From NCBI GenBank assembly GCA_902806355.1, contig CADCWI010000090.1, forward strand, positions 1 to 64,000: a DNA stretch of 64,000 bases, read 5' to 3'. How positions within the stretch are numbered: position 1 is the first letter of the stretch; each line of letters starts with the position of its first letter. A program made the translations under genes and the position numbers. The stretch comes from an uncultured Thermomicrobiales bacterium. Lineage in GTDB: Bacteria; Chloroflexota; Chloroflexia; Thermomicrobiales; UBA6265. The notes beneath the pieces are model-generated. The model saw nothing but the letters and a program-made list of their open reading frames with translations. It was not told where the DNA came from and searched no databases. Positions 8,877 through 17,752 of this stretch are shown here, in pieces.

Positions 8877-9818
8877 TCAAGCCTCATCCCGCGGTACGTA
8901 TCGCCAGCGCATGATTGCGACGCTGATCACCGCAAGCGCAAGGACGTAGATCACATAGGTCTGCAGTGAAAAGCCGGCACGCTCTATGACGGGGTCCTGA
9001 ACGTCCCCGAAGAGGTGACTGGAGATGCCCTCGAACACGTTGACCATGCTGCCGAAGATTGCGTATCGGCTCCACTCCTCGTCCTGCAACAGCTCCATCG
9101 CCGTCACCGCCATGGCCGAAACCAGCGTGAAGCCGATCACGATCACCGTGATAGCGACCGCCCGACGGTTGGTGAACGACGAGATCATGAGACCGCCGGT
9201 GCCGAGCGTCAGGGCGATCAGCGTCCCGAGCAGGATCACCCGGCCGAGATCGCCGACGTTGTCCTGCATCGCCCGCCAGGGAGAATCGGCGACGAGCTGG
9301 CGGCCCAGCCAGAGCACGACCGCCGGCACGACGGAGAGCGTCATCGTCAGGACCGTCATTGCCGCGACCTTGGCGAACACGTAGTCCGAGCGCGAGATCG
9401 CCCGCGAAAAGTAGAGCGGCAGGGTCCGCTCCTGCTTGTCGACGCAGATCATCTCCGGCGCGGCCGTAGCAACGAAAATCCCCACGATTAGAAAGATCGA
9501 GGTCATGTATCCGGAATATGACGCGAAGTTGACCTGTGGCGCGATCGCGCTGATCCCGATCATCACGATCAGGGGCACGATTGCCGCCGTATAGAGCAGG
9601 AATGGCAACACCTTTGCCGTCCAGCTCTTGCGGATCCCGAGCGCCCGCTTGATCGAGTACCCATAGAGCGAGCGGACCGCCTGTGACCGGCCGAGGCGCG
9701 GCCCGGTGTAATGGGCGTATCCACGATCGAAGACCTCGCCGTACCGCCCCGGCGATGGCGTCGGCTGGTAACCGGAGCCCGGAGTCGACGCGTTGCCGGA
9801 CGCGCTATTGCTCGACAT
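8877..9818 (-). CDS. ABC-2 type transporter permease
   Basis: The approximately 313-residue product has a soluble 60-residue N-terminus and about six membrane segments. The motif CVDKQERTLPLYFSRAISRS corresponds to the family motif in the downstream permease. The ATG at 9818 has the ribosome site GGGAGG at good spacing and overlaps the end of the upstream ATPase by 14 bp. This start is preferred over the in-frame codon at 9845. It is the membrane partner of the ATPase at 9805-10815. Confidence 0.88.
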   Translation of the reverse strand: MSSNSASGNASTPGSGYQPTPSPGRYGEVFDRGYAHYTGPRLGRSQAVRSLYGYSIKRALGIRKSWTAKVLPFLLYTAAIVPLIVMIGISAIAPQVNFASYSGYMTSIFLIVGIFVATAAPEMICVDKQERTLPLYFSRAISRSDYVFAKVAAMTVLTMTLSVVPAVVLWLGRQLVADSPWRAMQDNVGDLGRVILLGTLIALTLGTGGLMISSFTNRRAVAITVIVIGFTLVSAMAVTAMELLQDEEWSRYAIFGSMVNVFEGISSHLFGDVQDPVIERAGFSLQTYVIYVLALAVISVAIMRWRYVPRDEA

Positions 9819-10815
9819 GGTTGGCCTCCCTCGCCGCCTCGACATCGCCGAGGTAGATGTCTTCCAGCGTCTTCGATCGCGACCGTATTCCGCGCAAGGC
9901 GGCTCCCTGGTGGACCGCGAGGTCCCGGATCAGGTCGTACACACGCTCATCGCTGGCTTCGACGATCATTTCGTCGCGTCCCATATCCAGGTCGCCCTGC
10001 CGAACCCCGACGCCCTCCCGTTTCAGGACCGACGCGAATGCCCCGTAATCACCGTCGATCCGGACGACGATCTCGCCCCCGATCGTGCCGAGGTCATCGA
10101 GTCGCTGGGACGTGACGAGACGGCCACCATCGAGAATCACGACGTAATCGCAGACCCGCTCGATATCCTCGAGGATATGCGACGAAAAGACGACCGCGAT
10201 CCCCAGGCTCTTGTAGATCCGCTCGACAAGCTCCAGCATGTCCTCACGGCCCTGGGGATCCATCCCGGCGGTCGGCTCGTCGAGGAAGACGAGGTCGGGG
10301 TCATGGACGATCGCCTGCGCGAGCTTCACCCGCTGTCGCATGCCGGTCGAGAACCCCTTGATCAGCCGGTATCGCTCCTCGGACAAGCCCACCTGGTAGA
10401 GCACATCGGCTGCTCGCTGGCGTGCCTCGCGTGCCGGCAGGCCACTCATCTCCGCCATATGGGCGACGAAATCGGCGGCTGTCGTGGCCATCGGCAGGGC
10501 ATCGGCCTCCGGCATGTAGCCCACATGCTCCCGCACCTTCGTGCCCTGGGTCTGGGTGTCGAATCCGACGACGCGGGCGGAGCCCGCATCCGGTTTCGAG
10601 AGGCCCAGCAGGGTCCGGATCAGCGTGGTCTTTCCCGCTCCATTCGCTCCCAGCAAGCCAACCGATGCGCGTGGGATCGAGAGACTGACGTTATCGAGCG
10701 CGAGCAGCCGCCGGAATCTCTTGCTGAGCCCTCGCACCTCGATCACGCCTTCATTGGACACCGTCGGTGGTGCAACGCCAGCGTCCCGGGTCACCATGTC
10801 ATCGTTCCAGTCCAT
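9805..10815 (-). CDS. ABC transporter ATP-binding protein (first gene of the operon)
   Basis: This 336-residue ATPase contains Walker A GANGAGKTT, signature FSTGMRQR, Walker B LVFLDEPTAGMDP and the SSHIL switch. The C-terminal 100 residues form the extra domain seen in Nat/CcmA-like drug or lipid exporters. It begins a minus-strand operon of ATPase, permease, ATPase, permease with overlaps or gaps of a few bases. The start is divergent from the HtrA-like protease gene. Confidence 0.92.
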   Translation of the reverse strand: MDWNDDMVTRDAGVAPPTVSNEGVIEVRGLSKRFRRLLALDNVSLSIPRASVGLLGANGAGKTTLIRTLLGLSKPDAGSARVVGFDTQTQGTKVREHVGYMPEADALPMATTAADFVAHMAEMSGLPAREARQRAADVLYQVGLSEERYRLIKGFSTGMRQRVKLAQAIVHDPDLVFLDEPTAGMDPQGREDMLELVERIYKSLGIAVVFSSHILEDIERVCDYVVILDGGRLVTSQRLDDLGTIGGEIVVRIDGDYGAFASVLKREGVGVRQGDLDMGRDEMIVEASDERVYDLIRDLAVHQGAALRGIRSRSKTLEDIYLGDVEAAREANHVEQ

Positions 10816-11273
10816 TCAGTACGCAACAGGCAGGAAAGCTCATGAGCATGCGAACGCTCGAATGTCTGGAAGCGCATGCAACGTCGTTCGGTTTCTCTGC
10901 CCGGCTTCTCGATCAATTCAGGGTGCACCCCGCCGCCGGCCATGCATCGAGTGACGTCCTTGACCTTGGCTGCCGATATTCGAGTCTACCAGCAGCCGAA
11001 TGGGTTGATGTGTCGAAAGCGTTGCGAATCCATGGCGGTGCGACGGAAATGACGATCGACTGGCCGCATGGGCAGGCGCATCCCTGGCCAATCTCCGGGT
11101 ACACCGGCTTCCATGACCGTCCTACGCTAGGGACAGCCGGTTTCCTCCAACACTCTTGCTTGCACAGGCGGAGGGGACGGCTATCCAGAACGGGCGGATG
11201 TCGTCCAGCGTTTCGATCGGGCAGAGCAGCGCACCGAGCATCGCACCGTCACATTCATTTCAGGAGTCCCACC
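10816..11273. other. Divergent intergenic region
   Basis: These 458 bp separate the ABC operon (leftward) from the protease gene (rightward) and should hold promoters for both. An open frame continues upstream from the protease, but it lacks a ribosome site and its translation resembles no protein. No clear sigma-70 boxes or palindromic operator could be picked out. The ribosome site of the protease, CAGGAG, is at the right edge. Confidence 0.4.
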
Positions 11274-12194
11274 ATGAGCGAAGACCCTCAGCTTTCAACT
11301 TTCGGCGAGCAGTTCGCGGATGCCGTGGAGCGTGTCTCCCCGGGTGTGGTGACCGTCCACGGTCGCCGGCGCCTTCCGGGCACGGGCATCGTGCTGAACG
11401 TCGATGACACCAGCGCCGTGATCGTCACCGCCTCGCATGTCGTCGAGCGCGAGGACAACCTCTCGATCTACCTCGCCAGCGGCACGAAGGTTCCCGCAAC
11501 CTTGCTCGGCCGCGATCTCAGCCGTGACCTGGCTGTGCTTCGTGCCGAGACAACGAACCTTTCCTCTGTCTCGGATCGTCCGCGCCTGCCCCGTGTCGGT
11601 ACGATCGTGATGGCGGTTGGACGGCCATGGGCGGTGACGCCCCAGGCGACGCTAGGCACCGTCAACGCCGTCGGTCAGATTCATTCGCGGCGTGCCGGTG
11701 GGATTCAGCTGATCCACACCGATGTCACGATGCTGCCCGGCTTCTCTGGTGGCCCGTTGATCGATGGAGCGGGATATGTCGCAGGCATCAACACGTCCGG
11801 GCTGCTCAGGATGGCCAACATCACCATTCCGATCGATCAGGTCCGGGCGGTCAGCGCGGACATCCTGGCATACGGCCACGTGCGTAGCGGGTGGATTGGC
11901 GTAACCGTGCAGCCGGTGACGCTGCCAGCCCACGCCCAGGGTGAAACGGAGGAGAGCGAGTCCGGGCTGCTCGTTTCCGGCATCGCCGCGGATAGCCCCG
12001 CGGCCAACGCAGGGCTTCTCGTGGGTGATATTCTGGTGTCAGTGGCGGAAGCACCGCTCGGAGACGCGACCGACCTCAAGCACGCTCTCGGCAGCGAACA
12101 GATCGGCCAGGCACTCGAGCTCGGGATACTGCGCGGGGGGTCACGCCAGGCACTTTCAGTCACTCCTGTCGAACGACCCGACCCGGCAAGCTGA
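11274..12194 (+). CDS. HtrA-like (S1C) trypsin-fold serine protease with PDZ domain, apparently cytoplasmic
   Basis: The 306-residue product has a chymotrypsin-fold domain with the triad visible: His in TASHVV, Asp in SRDLAVL, Ser in GFSGGPL. One PDZ domain follows, from SGWIGVTVQ to the end. HtrA/Deg proteases degrade misfolded or specific proteins. Unlike most family members it has no signal peptide or membrane anchor before the protease domain, which begins near residue 10. The ATG at 11274 has CAGGAG upstream. A LuxR-type regulator follows 62 bp downstream on the same strand, so the two are probably co-transcribed. Confidence 0.87.
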   Translation: MSEDPQLSTFGEQFADAVERVSPGVVTVHGRRRLPGTGIVLNVDDTSAVIVTASHVVEREDNLSIYLASGTKVPATLLGRDLSRDLAVLRAETTNLSSVSDRPRLPRVGTIVMAVGRPWAVTPQATLGTVNAVGQIHSRRAGGIQLIHTDVTMLPGFSGGPLIDGAGYVAGINTSGLLRMANITIPIDQVRAVSADILAYGHVRSGWIGVTVQPVTLPAHAQGETEESESGLLVSGIAADSPAANAGLLVGDILVSVAEAPLGDATDLKHALGSEQIGQALELGILRGGSRQALSVTPVERPDPAS

Positions 12195-12256
12195 CCCATG
12201 CATCATCCCTCGTTGACCATTGGCACCTCGCCATTCATCACAAGGTAGACCGCCTC

Positions 12257-13009
12257 ATGCCTACTCCATCGACGGCAACCCGGCCCGTCCCGCTGATCAC
12301 GGTGGGTACCCGAACCGCACCGGCCTCCAACCTGGCCCGGATCCCGATGCCGGGAGCCGCCCGCCGCGTCATCGGGATCGTCGCCGCATACCCGTCGCTG
12401 CGAGCCGGGCTCGGCACGCTGATCCAGCAGGATCCTGGCTTCATGGCGTCCGCGATCTCACCCGACACGATCCTCGCTTGGAGCCAGATGCCGGCGACAT
12501 CGACGATGGCGGACATGGACGTCCTGTTGATCGACCCCCGGGACCTGGCGCCAGAGATCCTGAACGTCATCGTTCAGCTCGCGCAGGGGGAGGACATCCC
12601 CCTGCTCTGGCTTGGCCACCATGGCCGCCTGCCAGACGCCGCAAGGGCCAACGTTCCCGGCGGGATGATCTCCCCGCATGCCGATGGAGACACGCTGATC
12701 GCGGCCATCCGCGCGACCAGCGTGGGTCTTCGCATAATCGATCCGGAACTGGAGACGGAATTAGGTCCCCCCGCTGGGTCCGCGCTGACCGCTCCCGTGT
12801 CCGGGACGGTGCAGCCGCTGAGTCCCCGCGAGCACGAGGTGCTGGAGCTGGTGGCGTCCGGTCTTCCGAACAAGGCAATCGCGCGGACACTTGGCATCAG
12901 CGATCACACGGTGAAGTTCCATGTCAGCTCGGTATTGACGAAGCTGGACGCCGGAAGCCGCACCGAGGCCGTTACGATCGCCAGCCGCACGGGCGTCCTC
13001 TCGTTGTAG
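12257..13009 (+). CDS. LuxR-family response-regulator-like protein with degenerate receiver
   Basis: The 250-residue protein has an N-terminal receiver-like domain (about residues 37-160) and a C-terminal LuxR/GerE HTH (PLSPREHEVLELVASG through the recognition helix near ISDHTVKFHVSS). The receiver looks non-phosphorylatable by the usual route. The acidic pair after the first strand is replaced (IGIVAAYPSLR), and the conserved lysine region reads GGMISPHA. A lone Asp remains in VLLIDPRD. It probably binds DNA without phosphorylation control, or senses a ligand or partner. It lies behind the protease gene, which may process it or be its target. Confidence 0.82.
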   Translation: MPTPSTATRPVPLITVGTRTAPASNLARIPMPGAARRVIGIVAAYPSLRAGLGTLIQQDPGFMASAISPDTILAWSQMPATSTMADMDVLLIDPRDLAPEILNVIVQLAQGEDIPLLWLGHHGRLPDAARANVPGGMISPHADGDTLIAAIRATSVGLRIIDPELETELGPPAGSALTAPVSGTVQPLSPREHEVLELVASGLPNKAIARTLGISDHTVKFHVSSVLTKLDAGSRTEAVTIASRTGVLSL

Positions 13010-13168
13010 GGTACAAACCACCTATCGACTCGTCCCGGATCAGTATACAATGCCGCTTGCAGGACCATCGCTGCGGCAGAGCGACACCACCGTACCGTAG
13101 AGGCAGACCCATAATGCCGCCAGTGTGTGTGGCATTATGCTTGGGCCTGATCTCCCTTGACATGGGAA

Positions 13169-13277
13169 GATGCGGCTGCGCCGCATAGGGCAGATACACG
13201 ATCTGCCCCTACTGCAGCATGGTGGGTGAAAACGGGACGCTATCCAATTTTGTAGGGGCGATCCTCCGTGATCGCCC
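13169..13277. repeat. Inverted pair of GTAG-headed REP-like hairpins in the gap 13010-13410
   Basis: A minus-strand copy at 13169-13212 ends in GCCCCTAC. A plus-strand copy at 13252-13277 begins GTAGGGGCGATC. The two GTAG heads face each other 39 bp apart, the arrangement of bacterial interspersed mosaic elements. The left copy matches 3058-3102 at all but two of 45 positions. No gene was recognised in the remainder of the gap. Confidence 0.82.
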
Positions 13278-13410
13278 GGCGTTGGCCGCCCATGAACGGC
13301 GACCACACAGGGTCGCCGCTACCGGGAGACCCTGTTCCGCAAGGACAGGCACATCTGGTTGCGGGGCATCGTCAAGTAGGACGCTGCCTGTCACCGAGGC
13401 TTGGGTAGGC

Positions 13411-14433
13411 CTAATGCGCCTTGCGTGGATCCAGCGCGTCCCGAAGCCCATCCCCGATGTAGTTGATCGCCAGCACCGTCAGGAAGATCAAGGTTCCCGG
13501 GATCAGCGCCTCATGCGGATAGAGCTCGAGATAGTCCTTCGCCTCGAAGAGCATCCTCCCCCACGTCGGCACATCGGACGGAAACCCCAAACCCAGGAAC
13601 GAGAGCGCGGACTCGGTGATAATCGCGCTGCCGACCTCGAGCGTCGCCGCGACGATGATCGGGCTCAGCACGTTCGGCAGGATGTGCCGGTTGATCAGGT
13701 TCGAGCGGGTCGCGCCGACCGAGCGCGCGGCCTCGACGAACTCCTTCTCCTTGACCGATAAGACGCTCGCCCGGACGAGCCGTGCCGTCGGCATCCAGGC
13801 CAGGCAGCCGATCACGAGCACGATCAGCAGGAACACGCCGAAGTTCGCCGAGCCGAACCTCTCCTCGCCGAAGGTCTTCATCGATTCGCCGAACAGGTAA
13901 GTGATCAGCAGCAGCAGCGGGAGCTGAGGCAAGGCGATGAACAGGTCGGTGATCCGCATCAGCAGGCTGTCGGCGAACCCACCGAAGAACCCGGCGATCG
14001 CGCCGACCAGCGTCCCGATCGAGATCGCGACCAGCGCCGCCACCAATCCGACTGAGATCGAGATCCGCCCGCCGTACAGGAGCCTCGCGAGGATGTCCTG
14101 CCCGACAGAATCCGTCCCCGCAAGGTGGGACAGGGACGGTGCCTCACCGGCCGCGTAGGCGAACGGGGAGTTGACGGCCTCGTCGTACACCAATGGTCCG
14201 ACAAAGGTGATCAGCGTGAACGCCGTGAAGATCACCAGCCCCGCCATCGCCAGCTTGTGCTTCCGGAACTGTGTCCAGGCGTTGTTCCAGAGCGATCGCT
14301 GCTGGCGCACCCGGCGATCCAGCGGAGATCTGCCCCCCTCAGCCTCGGCCGCCGCTGCCAGGGTCGGCAGCGATCCTTCCGAGCCGGGTACCCTGCTGTC
14401 TTCCGGGTTCGTGACCATTCGTCCTGTCGCCAT
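13411..14433 (-). CDS. Peptide/nickel-type ABC transporter permease (OppC/DppC)
   Basis: This 340-residue membrane protein has an approximately 45-residue soluble N-terminus and six membrane helices. Family landmarks are the GTDSVGQDILARLLYGGRIS segment after the first helix and the EAA loop (EAARSVGATRSNLINRHILPN). A GGAGG ribosome site lies 7-8 bases before the ATG. It is encoded downstream of OppB. No ATPase or binding protein is adjacent; the only family-5 binding protein in the window is at 46368-47951. Confidence 0.9.
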   Translation of the reverse strand: MATGRMVTNPEDSRVPGSEGSLPTLAAAAEAEGGRSPLDRRVRQQRSLWNNAWTQFRKHKLAMAGLVIFTAFTLITFVGPLVYDEAVNSPFAYAAGEAPSLSHLAGTDSVGQDILARLLYGGRISISVGLVAALVAISIGTLVGAIAGFFGGFADSLLMRITDLFIALPQLPLLLLITYLFGESMKTFGEERFGSANFGVFLLIVLVIGCLAWMPTARLVRASVLSVKEKEFVEAARSVGATRSNLINRHILPNVLSPIIVAATLEVGSAIITESALSFLGLGFPSDVPTWGRMLFEAKDYLELYPHEALIPGTLIFLTVLAINYIGDGLRDALDPRKAH

Positions 14434-14573
14434 CTATGCGGCCTCCGATCGTGGAGCGAGGATAGAGCGGATCGTTGCGTCGATGATCCAATCCGGTAGT
14501 GCGGGCCCGGACACGAAGCCCATAACCCTCGGGGCCCGTGTCGTCTGCTCCAGGGTTCTCCCGCGAGGAGTCA

Positions 14574-15521
14574 TCAGTGGTAGGTGATCCGCGGATCGAG
14601 AAGCGCGTAGAGGATGTCGGCGATCACGTTGAAGAGGACGACCAGGACCGACACGCCAAACGTGATCGCCATCACGACGGGAACATCCTTGGAGTTGATG
14701 CCGTCGATCAGCGCCCGGCCGATCCCCGGAACCCGGAAGATCTGCTCGGTGATAACCGCGCCCCCGACCACGCCCGGGAGCTGGAGCGCGATGATGGTAA
14801 TTACCGGGATCATCGCGTTGCGCATGGCATGAAGGACGATCACCGATTGCTCCCGAAGCCCCTTGGCGCGCGCGGTCCGGACGTAATCCTGGTTGATTGT
14901 CTCCAGCATCGACGCGCGCACGAACCGTGTCAGCTGGGCTGACCCAAAGAGCGCCAGCACGGTCACCGGCATGATGGATTGCTTGACGTTTGGCCAGAAT
15001 CCTTGCACCGTTCCATCGTAGACAAAGTTCAGCCAGTCGAGCTGCACGCTGAACAGCAGGATCAGCAGCAGCCCGGAGAAGAACGTCGGGATGCTGAAGC
15101 CGAAGAACGCAAACGTCGTGGCGATCTGGTCAAACCAGGAGTATTGCTTGATCGCCGAGATGACGCCGACCGGAATCGCGATCAGAACGCCGATCAAGTA
15201 GGCCGACCCGACAATCTGGAGCGTGACACCGAGCCTGCCGAGCACGTAATCCTTGACCGGCACGCGGGATGTCAGCGATTCACCCCAGTCGAAGTCGATG
15301 AAATAGGACTTCGCCCACTTGAAGTACTGAACGTAGAGCGGGTCGTTCAGCCCCCAGCTCTCCCGGATCCGCTCCCGGACCTCGGGCGACACGTTCGGGT
15401 TGGTCGCCAGGCCGCCGAGCGGGTCGCCGGGCGCAAGGTACAGGATCGAGTAGATGATCATGCTGATCGCGATCAGGGTGATGATCGAGATCAGGCCACG
15501 GCGTATGAGATATCGGCCCAC
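14574..15521 (-). CDS. Peptide/nickel-type ABC transporter permease (OppB/DppB)
   Basis: This approximately 315-residue permease has the OppB pattern. The first helix is followed by LAPGDPLGGLATNP, then there are five more helices, with an EAA loop containing RTARAKGLREQSVIVLHAMRNA. The GTG at 15521 is preceded by AAGGAG with a 6-base spacer and places the start directly before YLIRRG, so the upstream in-frame codon at 15581 is rejected. OppB and OppC form the translocation pore for oligopeptides or similar solutes. The 140-bp gap to OppC holds nothing recognisable except its ribosome site. Confidence 0.9.
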   Translation of the reverse strand: MGRYLIRRGLISIITLIAISMIIYSILYLAPGDPLGGLATNPNVSPEVRERIRESWGLNDPLYVQYFKWAKSYFIDFDWGESLTSRVPVKDYVLGRLGVTLQIVGSAYLIGVLIAIPVGVISAIKQYSWFDQIATTFAFFGFSIPTFFSGLLLILLFSVQLDWLNFVYDGTVQGFWPNVKQSIMPVTVLALFGSAQLTRFVRASMLETINQDYVRTARAKGLREQSVIVLHAMRNAMIPVITIIALQLPGVVGGAVITEQIFRVPGIGRALIDGINSKDVPVVMAITFGVSVLVVLFNVIADILYALLDPRITYH

Positions 15522-15932
15522 GACGGTCTCCTTGCGGGGAAGGCTCGTGATCGCGGTGACCAGCCTGTGCATGCAATGCACGTCGCCGCGACGCGAATGA
15601 ATCGGACGTGAAGGATGGACGAATCGGCCTGCACGATCACCGTTGGCCGTGCCGCCGTCATGAGCTAGGGTGCGGTGGGTGCGAGAGCGTAACGCTGCCT
15701 TCGACGCATGGAATCGGGAAAATGCTACGCGCCGCCCATGGTGAAGTCAAGGTCGGAGGAGAGACGCAACGGCGCCTGGTACATGAATCACCGGTCGACC
15801 GTTCAGTGCATCTTCCAAAACTTGGGCATATAGCCCAAAATGTCGCCGCGTGCGTCTTCCGGACGAACAGAGTATGCACAATCGATACCGGATTCTTCTG
15901 GCATCGCGCCGTGGCCGGCAAGGAGTCCAACA
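15522..15932. other. Divergent intergenic region with small inverted repeat
   Basis: This region lies between OppB (leftward) and NanE (rightward). An inverted repeat at 15822-15838 (TTGGGC, five-base spacer ATATA, GCCCAA) sits about 95 bp before the NanE start and could be an operator. No gene was found here. Confidence 0.4.
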
Positions 15933-16667
15933 TTGCCAGCTCGCGACCGGAGCCTACCGGGGCGTGACCCGATCAAGGCTCGGCTGGACCAGCTCGACGG
16001 CGGTCTGATCGTCTCGTGCCAGGCCCGGCCAGGCAACCCGCTGCACGGCCCTGAGCCGATCGCGCTGCTGGCGAGGGCGGCGGAGCTGGGCGGCGCCCGC
16101 GGGCTGCGCATCGAATCAGCGCGGGACATCACCGCGGTGCAACGCGTCTCGACCTTGCCGATCATCGGCATCCGCAAGACCGAAAGCGCTGACAGCCCCG
16201 TCGTCATCACCCCCACGCGCGGCAGCGCCCGGGAGATCCTCGCGACGGGAGTGGATCTCGTCGCGCTGGACGCGACAGACCGCCCGCGGCCAGGAGGTGA
16301 AGCCCTCCGCGACGTCGTCCGCGAGATCCATCGCCATGGCGCTGTCGCGCTCGGCGACCTCGCCACGATCGATGATCTCGGTCCGGCGGTCCGCGCCGGC
16401 GTCGACGCGGTCGGGACGACCCTCAGTGGCTACACCGCCGAAAGCCCGGCCAGCACGGATCCGGATTTCGACCTGCTCCGGTCGCTTGTCAAGCACGCCC
16501 CGGTCCCGGTCTTCGCCGAGGGTCGTTTCTGGACCCCGGATCAGGTCGTCGAGGCGTTCGCGCTCGGCGCCTCGTTCGTGGTTGTCGGCACGGCGATCAC
16601 CAACCCAATGGCCATCGCGTCGCGTTTCACCGCGGCGATCGACCGGTTCACCCACCCGGAGCGGTAG
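15933..16667 (+). CDS. nanE: Putative N-acetylmannosamine-6-phosphate 2-epimerase (NanE)
   Basis: The approximately 244-residue TIM-barrel protein matches NanE: LDGGLIVSCQA at the start, GARGLRIES, PIIGIRK, VDLVALDAT, DAVGTTLSGYT, and a C-terminal phosphate-binding region VFAEGRF...GASFVVVGTAITNP. NanE converts ManNAc-6-phosphate to GlcNAc-6-phosphate in sialic-acid and amino-sugar catabolism. I place the start at a TTG (15933) because AAGGAG lies exactly 7 bases upstream; the ATG at 15840 adds sequence without family similarity. No other sialic-acid gene is adjacent. Confidence 0.87.
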   Translation: MPARDRSLPGRDPIKARLDQLDGGLIVSCQARPGNPLHGPEPIALLARAAELGGARGLRIESARDITAVQRVSTLPIIGIRKTESADSPVVITPTRGSAREILATGVDLVALDATDRPRPGGEALRDVVREIHRHGAVALGDLATIDDLGPAVRAGVDAVGTTLSGYTAESPASTDPDFDLLRSLVKHAPVPVFAEGRFWTPDQVVEAFALGASFVVVGTAITNPMAIASRFTAAIDRFTHPER

Positions 16668-16953
16668 AGCGTGCGGGTCAGGGCAGGTGTGATTCCGGGC
16701 GGAGACAAAAGGCTGTCTCCCATACCCGCGATCGGGCATCTCGACAGGGAGAGTATCGTCAGGACATGCGCCAGCGTCCGGCCTCCCCGGAACCTTATGG
16801 TAGACTTCGCCGTTGCGTGCCACATCGGCACGGCGTCCGAACCGCGACCTTTGCGGCAGACGACACCAAAAGTCGCATCCTGTTGAGGGTGCAACCGAAC
16901 TAGCGATCAGGCTTGCCGTCAGGCTTGCAGGAAGTAGGAGTCACGAACTCACC

Positions 16954-17625
16954 ATGGCAGCTGAGGTGATTCTGAGGGCCGAACCGCGGACCGTTCTCGG
17001 CAAAAAGGTCAAGCGGCTTCGCCGCGAAGGTCTGGTTCCGGGCGTTGTCTACGGACCGGTTCTCAATGAAACCGTTTCCGTTTCCGTCAATCGCCGGGAC
17101 TTCGAGAAGTTCTTTGCGAAGAACGGGCATTCCACTGTCGTGTCCCTCACCTGGGAAGGCGGTAACCAGCCCGTCCTGATCCGCGAGGTACAGATCGATC
17201 CAGTCACGCGCGCGCCGTTGCATATTGACTTCTTCGCGCCGAATATGCGCCAGAAATTGCGACAGTCGGTCCCGCTGGTCATGCACAACCCGAACGAGGA
17301 TGCAGCCGGCGTGCTCCAGACCGTGCTGACGGAGGTCGAAGTCGAAGCACTTCCGGCAGACCTTCCGCACCAGATCGACGTCGACATCCACAACCTGATC
17401 GAGGTCGGCGACACGGTTCGAGTCGCCGACCTGACAGTGGAGGGGAACGTCGAATTCATCACGGATTCCGAAGAGCTCATCGCGTCGATTGTCGCTGAGG
17501 CGGTCGAGGAAGAGCCGGAGGAAGTCGAAGCGGCTGAGGGCGAGGAAGCTGAAGGCGAAGAAGGTGCCGAAGCTACCGAAACCGAAGGCGGCGAAGACGG
17601 CGGCGAGGAATCCAGCGACTCGTAA
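16954..17625 (+). CDS. rplY: 50S ribosomal protein bL25, Ctc/TL5 long form
   Basis: The 223-residue protein has the N-terminal 5S-rRNA-binding bL25 domain (about residues 5-92; VLGKKVKRLRREGLVPGVVYG) and the C-terminal TL5/Ctc beta domain to about residue 185. An acidic Glu/Ala/Gly-rich tail of about 40 residues follows. It binds 5S rRNA in the large ribosomal subunit. The ATG at 16954 lies after GTAGGAG and matches the family start. A strong hairpin follows the gene. Confidence 0.95.
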   Translation: MAAEVILRAEPRTVLGKKVKRLRREGLVPGVVYGPVLNETVSVSVNRRDFEKFFAKNGHSTVVSLTWEGGNQPVLIREVQIDPVTRAPLHIDFFAPNMRQKLRQSVPLVMHNPNEDAAGVLQTVLTEVEVEALPADLPHQIDVDIHNLIEVGDTVRVADLTVEGNVEFITDSEELIASIVAEAVEEEPEEVEAAEGEEAEGEEGAEATETEGGEDGGEESSDS

Positions 17626-17663
17626 GCCCCTTCTCCTGGATGTGTTTCGCGTCCAACGCTCGG

Positions 17664-17699
17664 CAGAACAGCCCGGGGCAAATGCCCCGGGCTGTTCTG
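17664..17699 (+). terminator. Perfect hairpin after bL25 gene
   Basis: The arms CAGAACAGCCCGGGGCA and TGCCCCGGGCTGTTCTG are complementary over 17 bp around an AA centre, 38 bp past the bL25 stop. There is no U-tract, so this may be a bidirectional or Rho-assisted terminator. The converging LLM gene ends at 17753. Confidence 0.75.
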
Positions 17700-17752
17700 T
17701 GTCGTCCATGCTTGGTCTCATGAGGAGAGGTGAGCCACCTCACCAAGGGTGT

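Noticed and set aside
12220..13188. Long plus-strand frame over the LuxR regulator
   Set aside because: The product is arginine- and proline-rich and matches no family, while the other frame gives a clean LuxR protein.
15840..15932. ATG at 15840 as the NanE start
   Set aside because: Thirty-one upstream residues have no NanE similarity, and AAGGAG sits 7 bases before the TTG at 15933.
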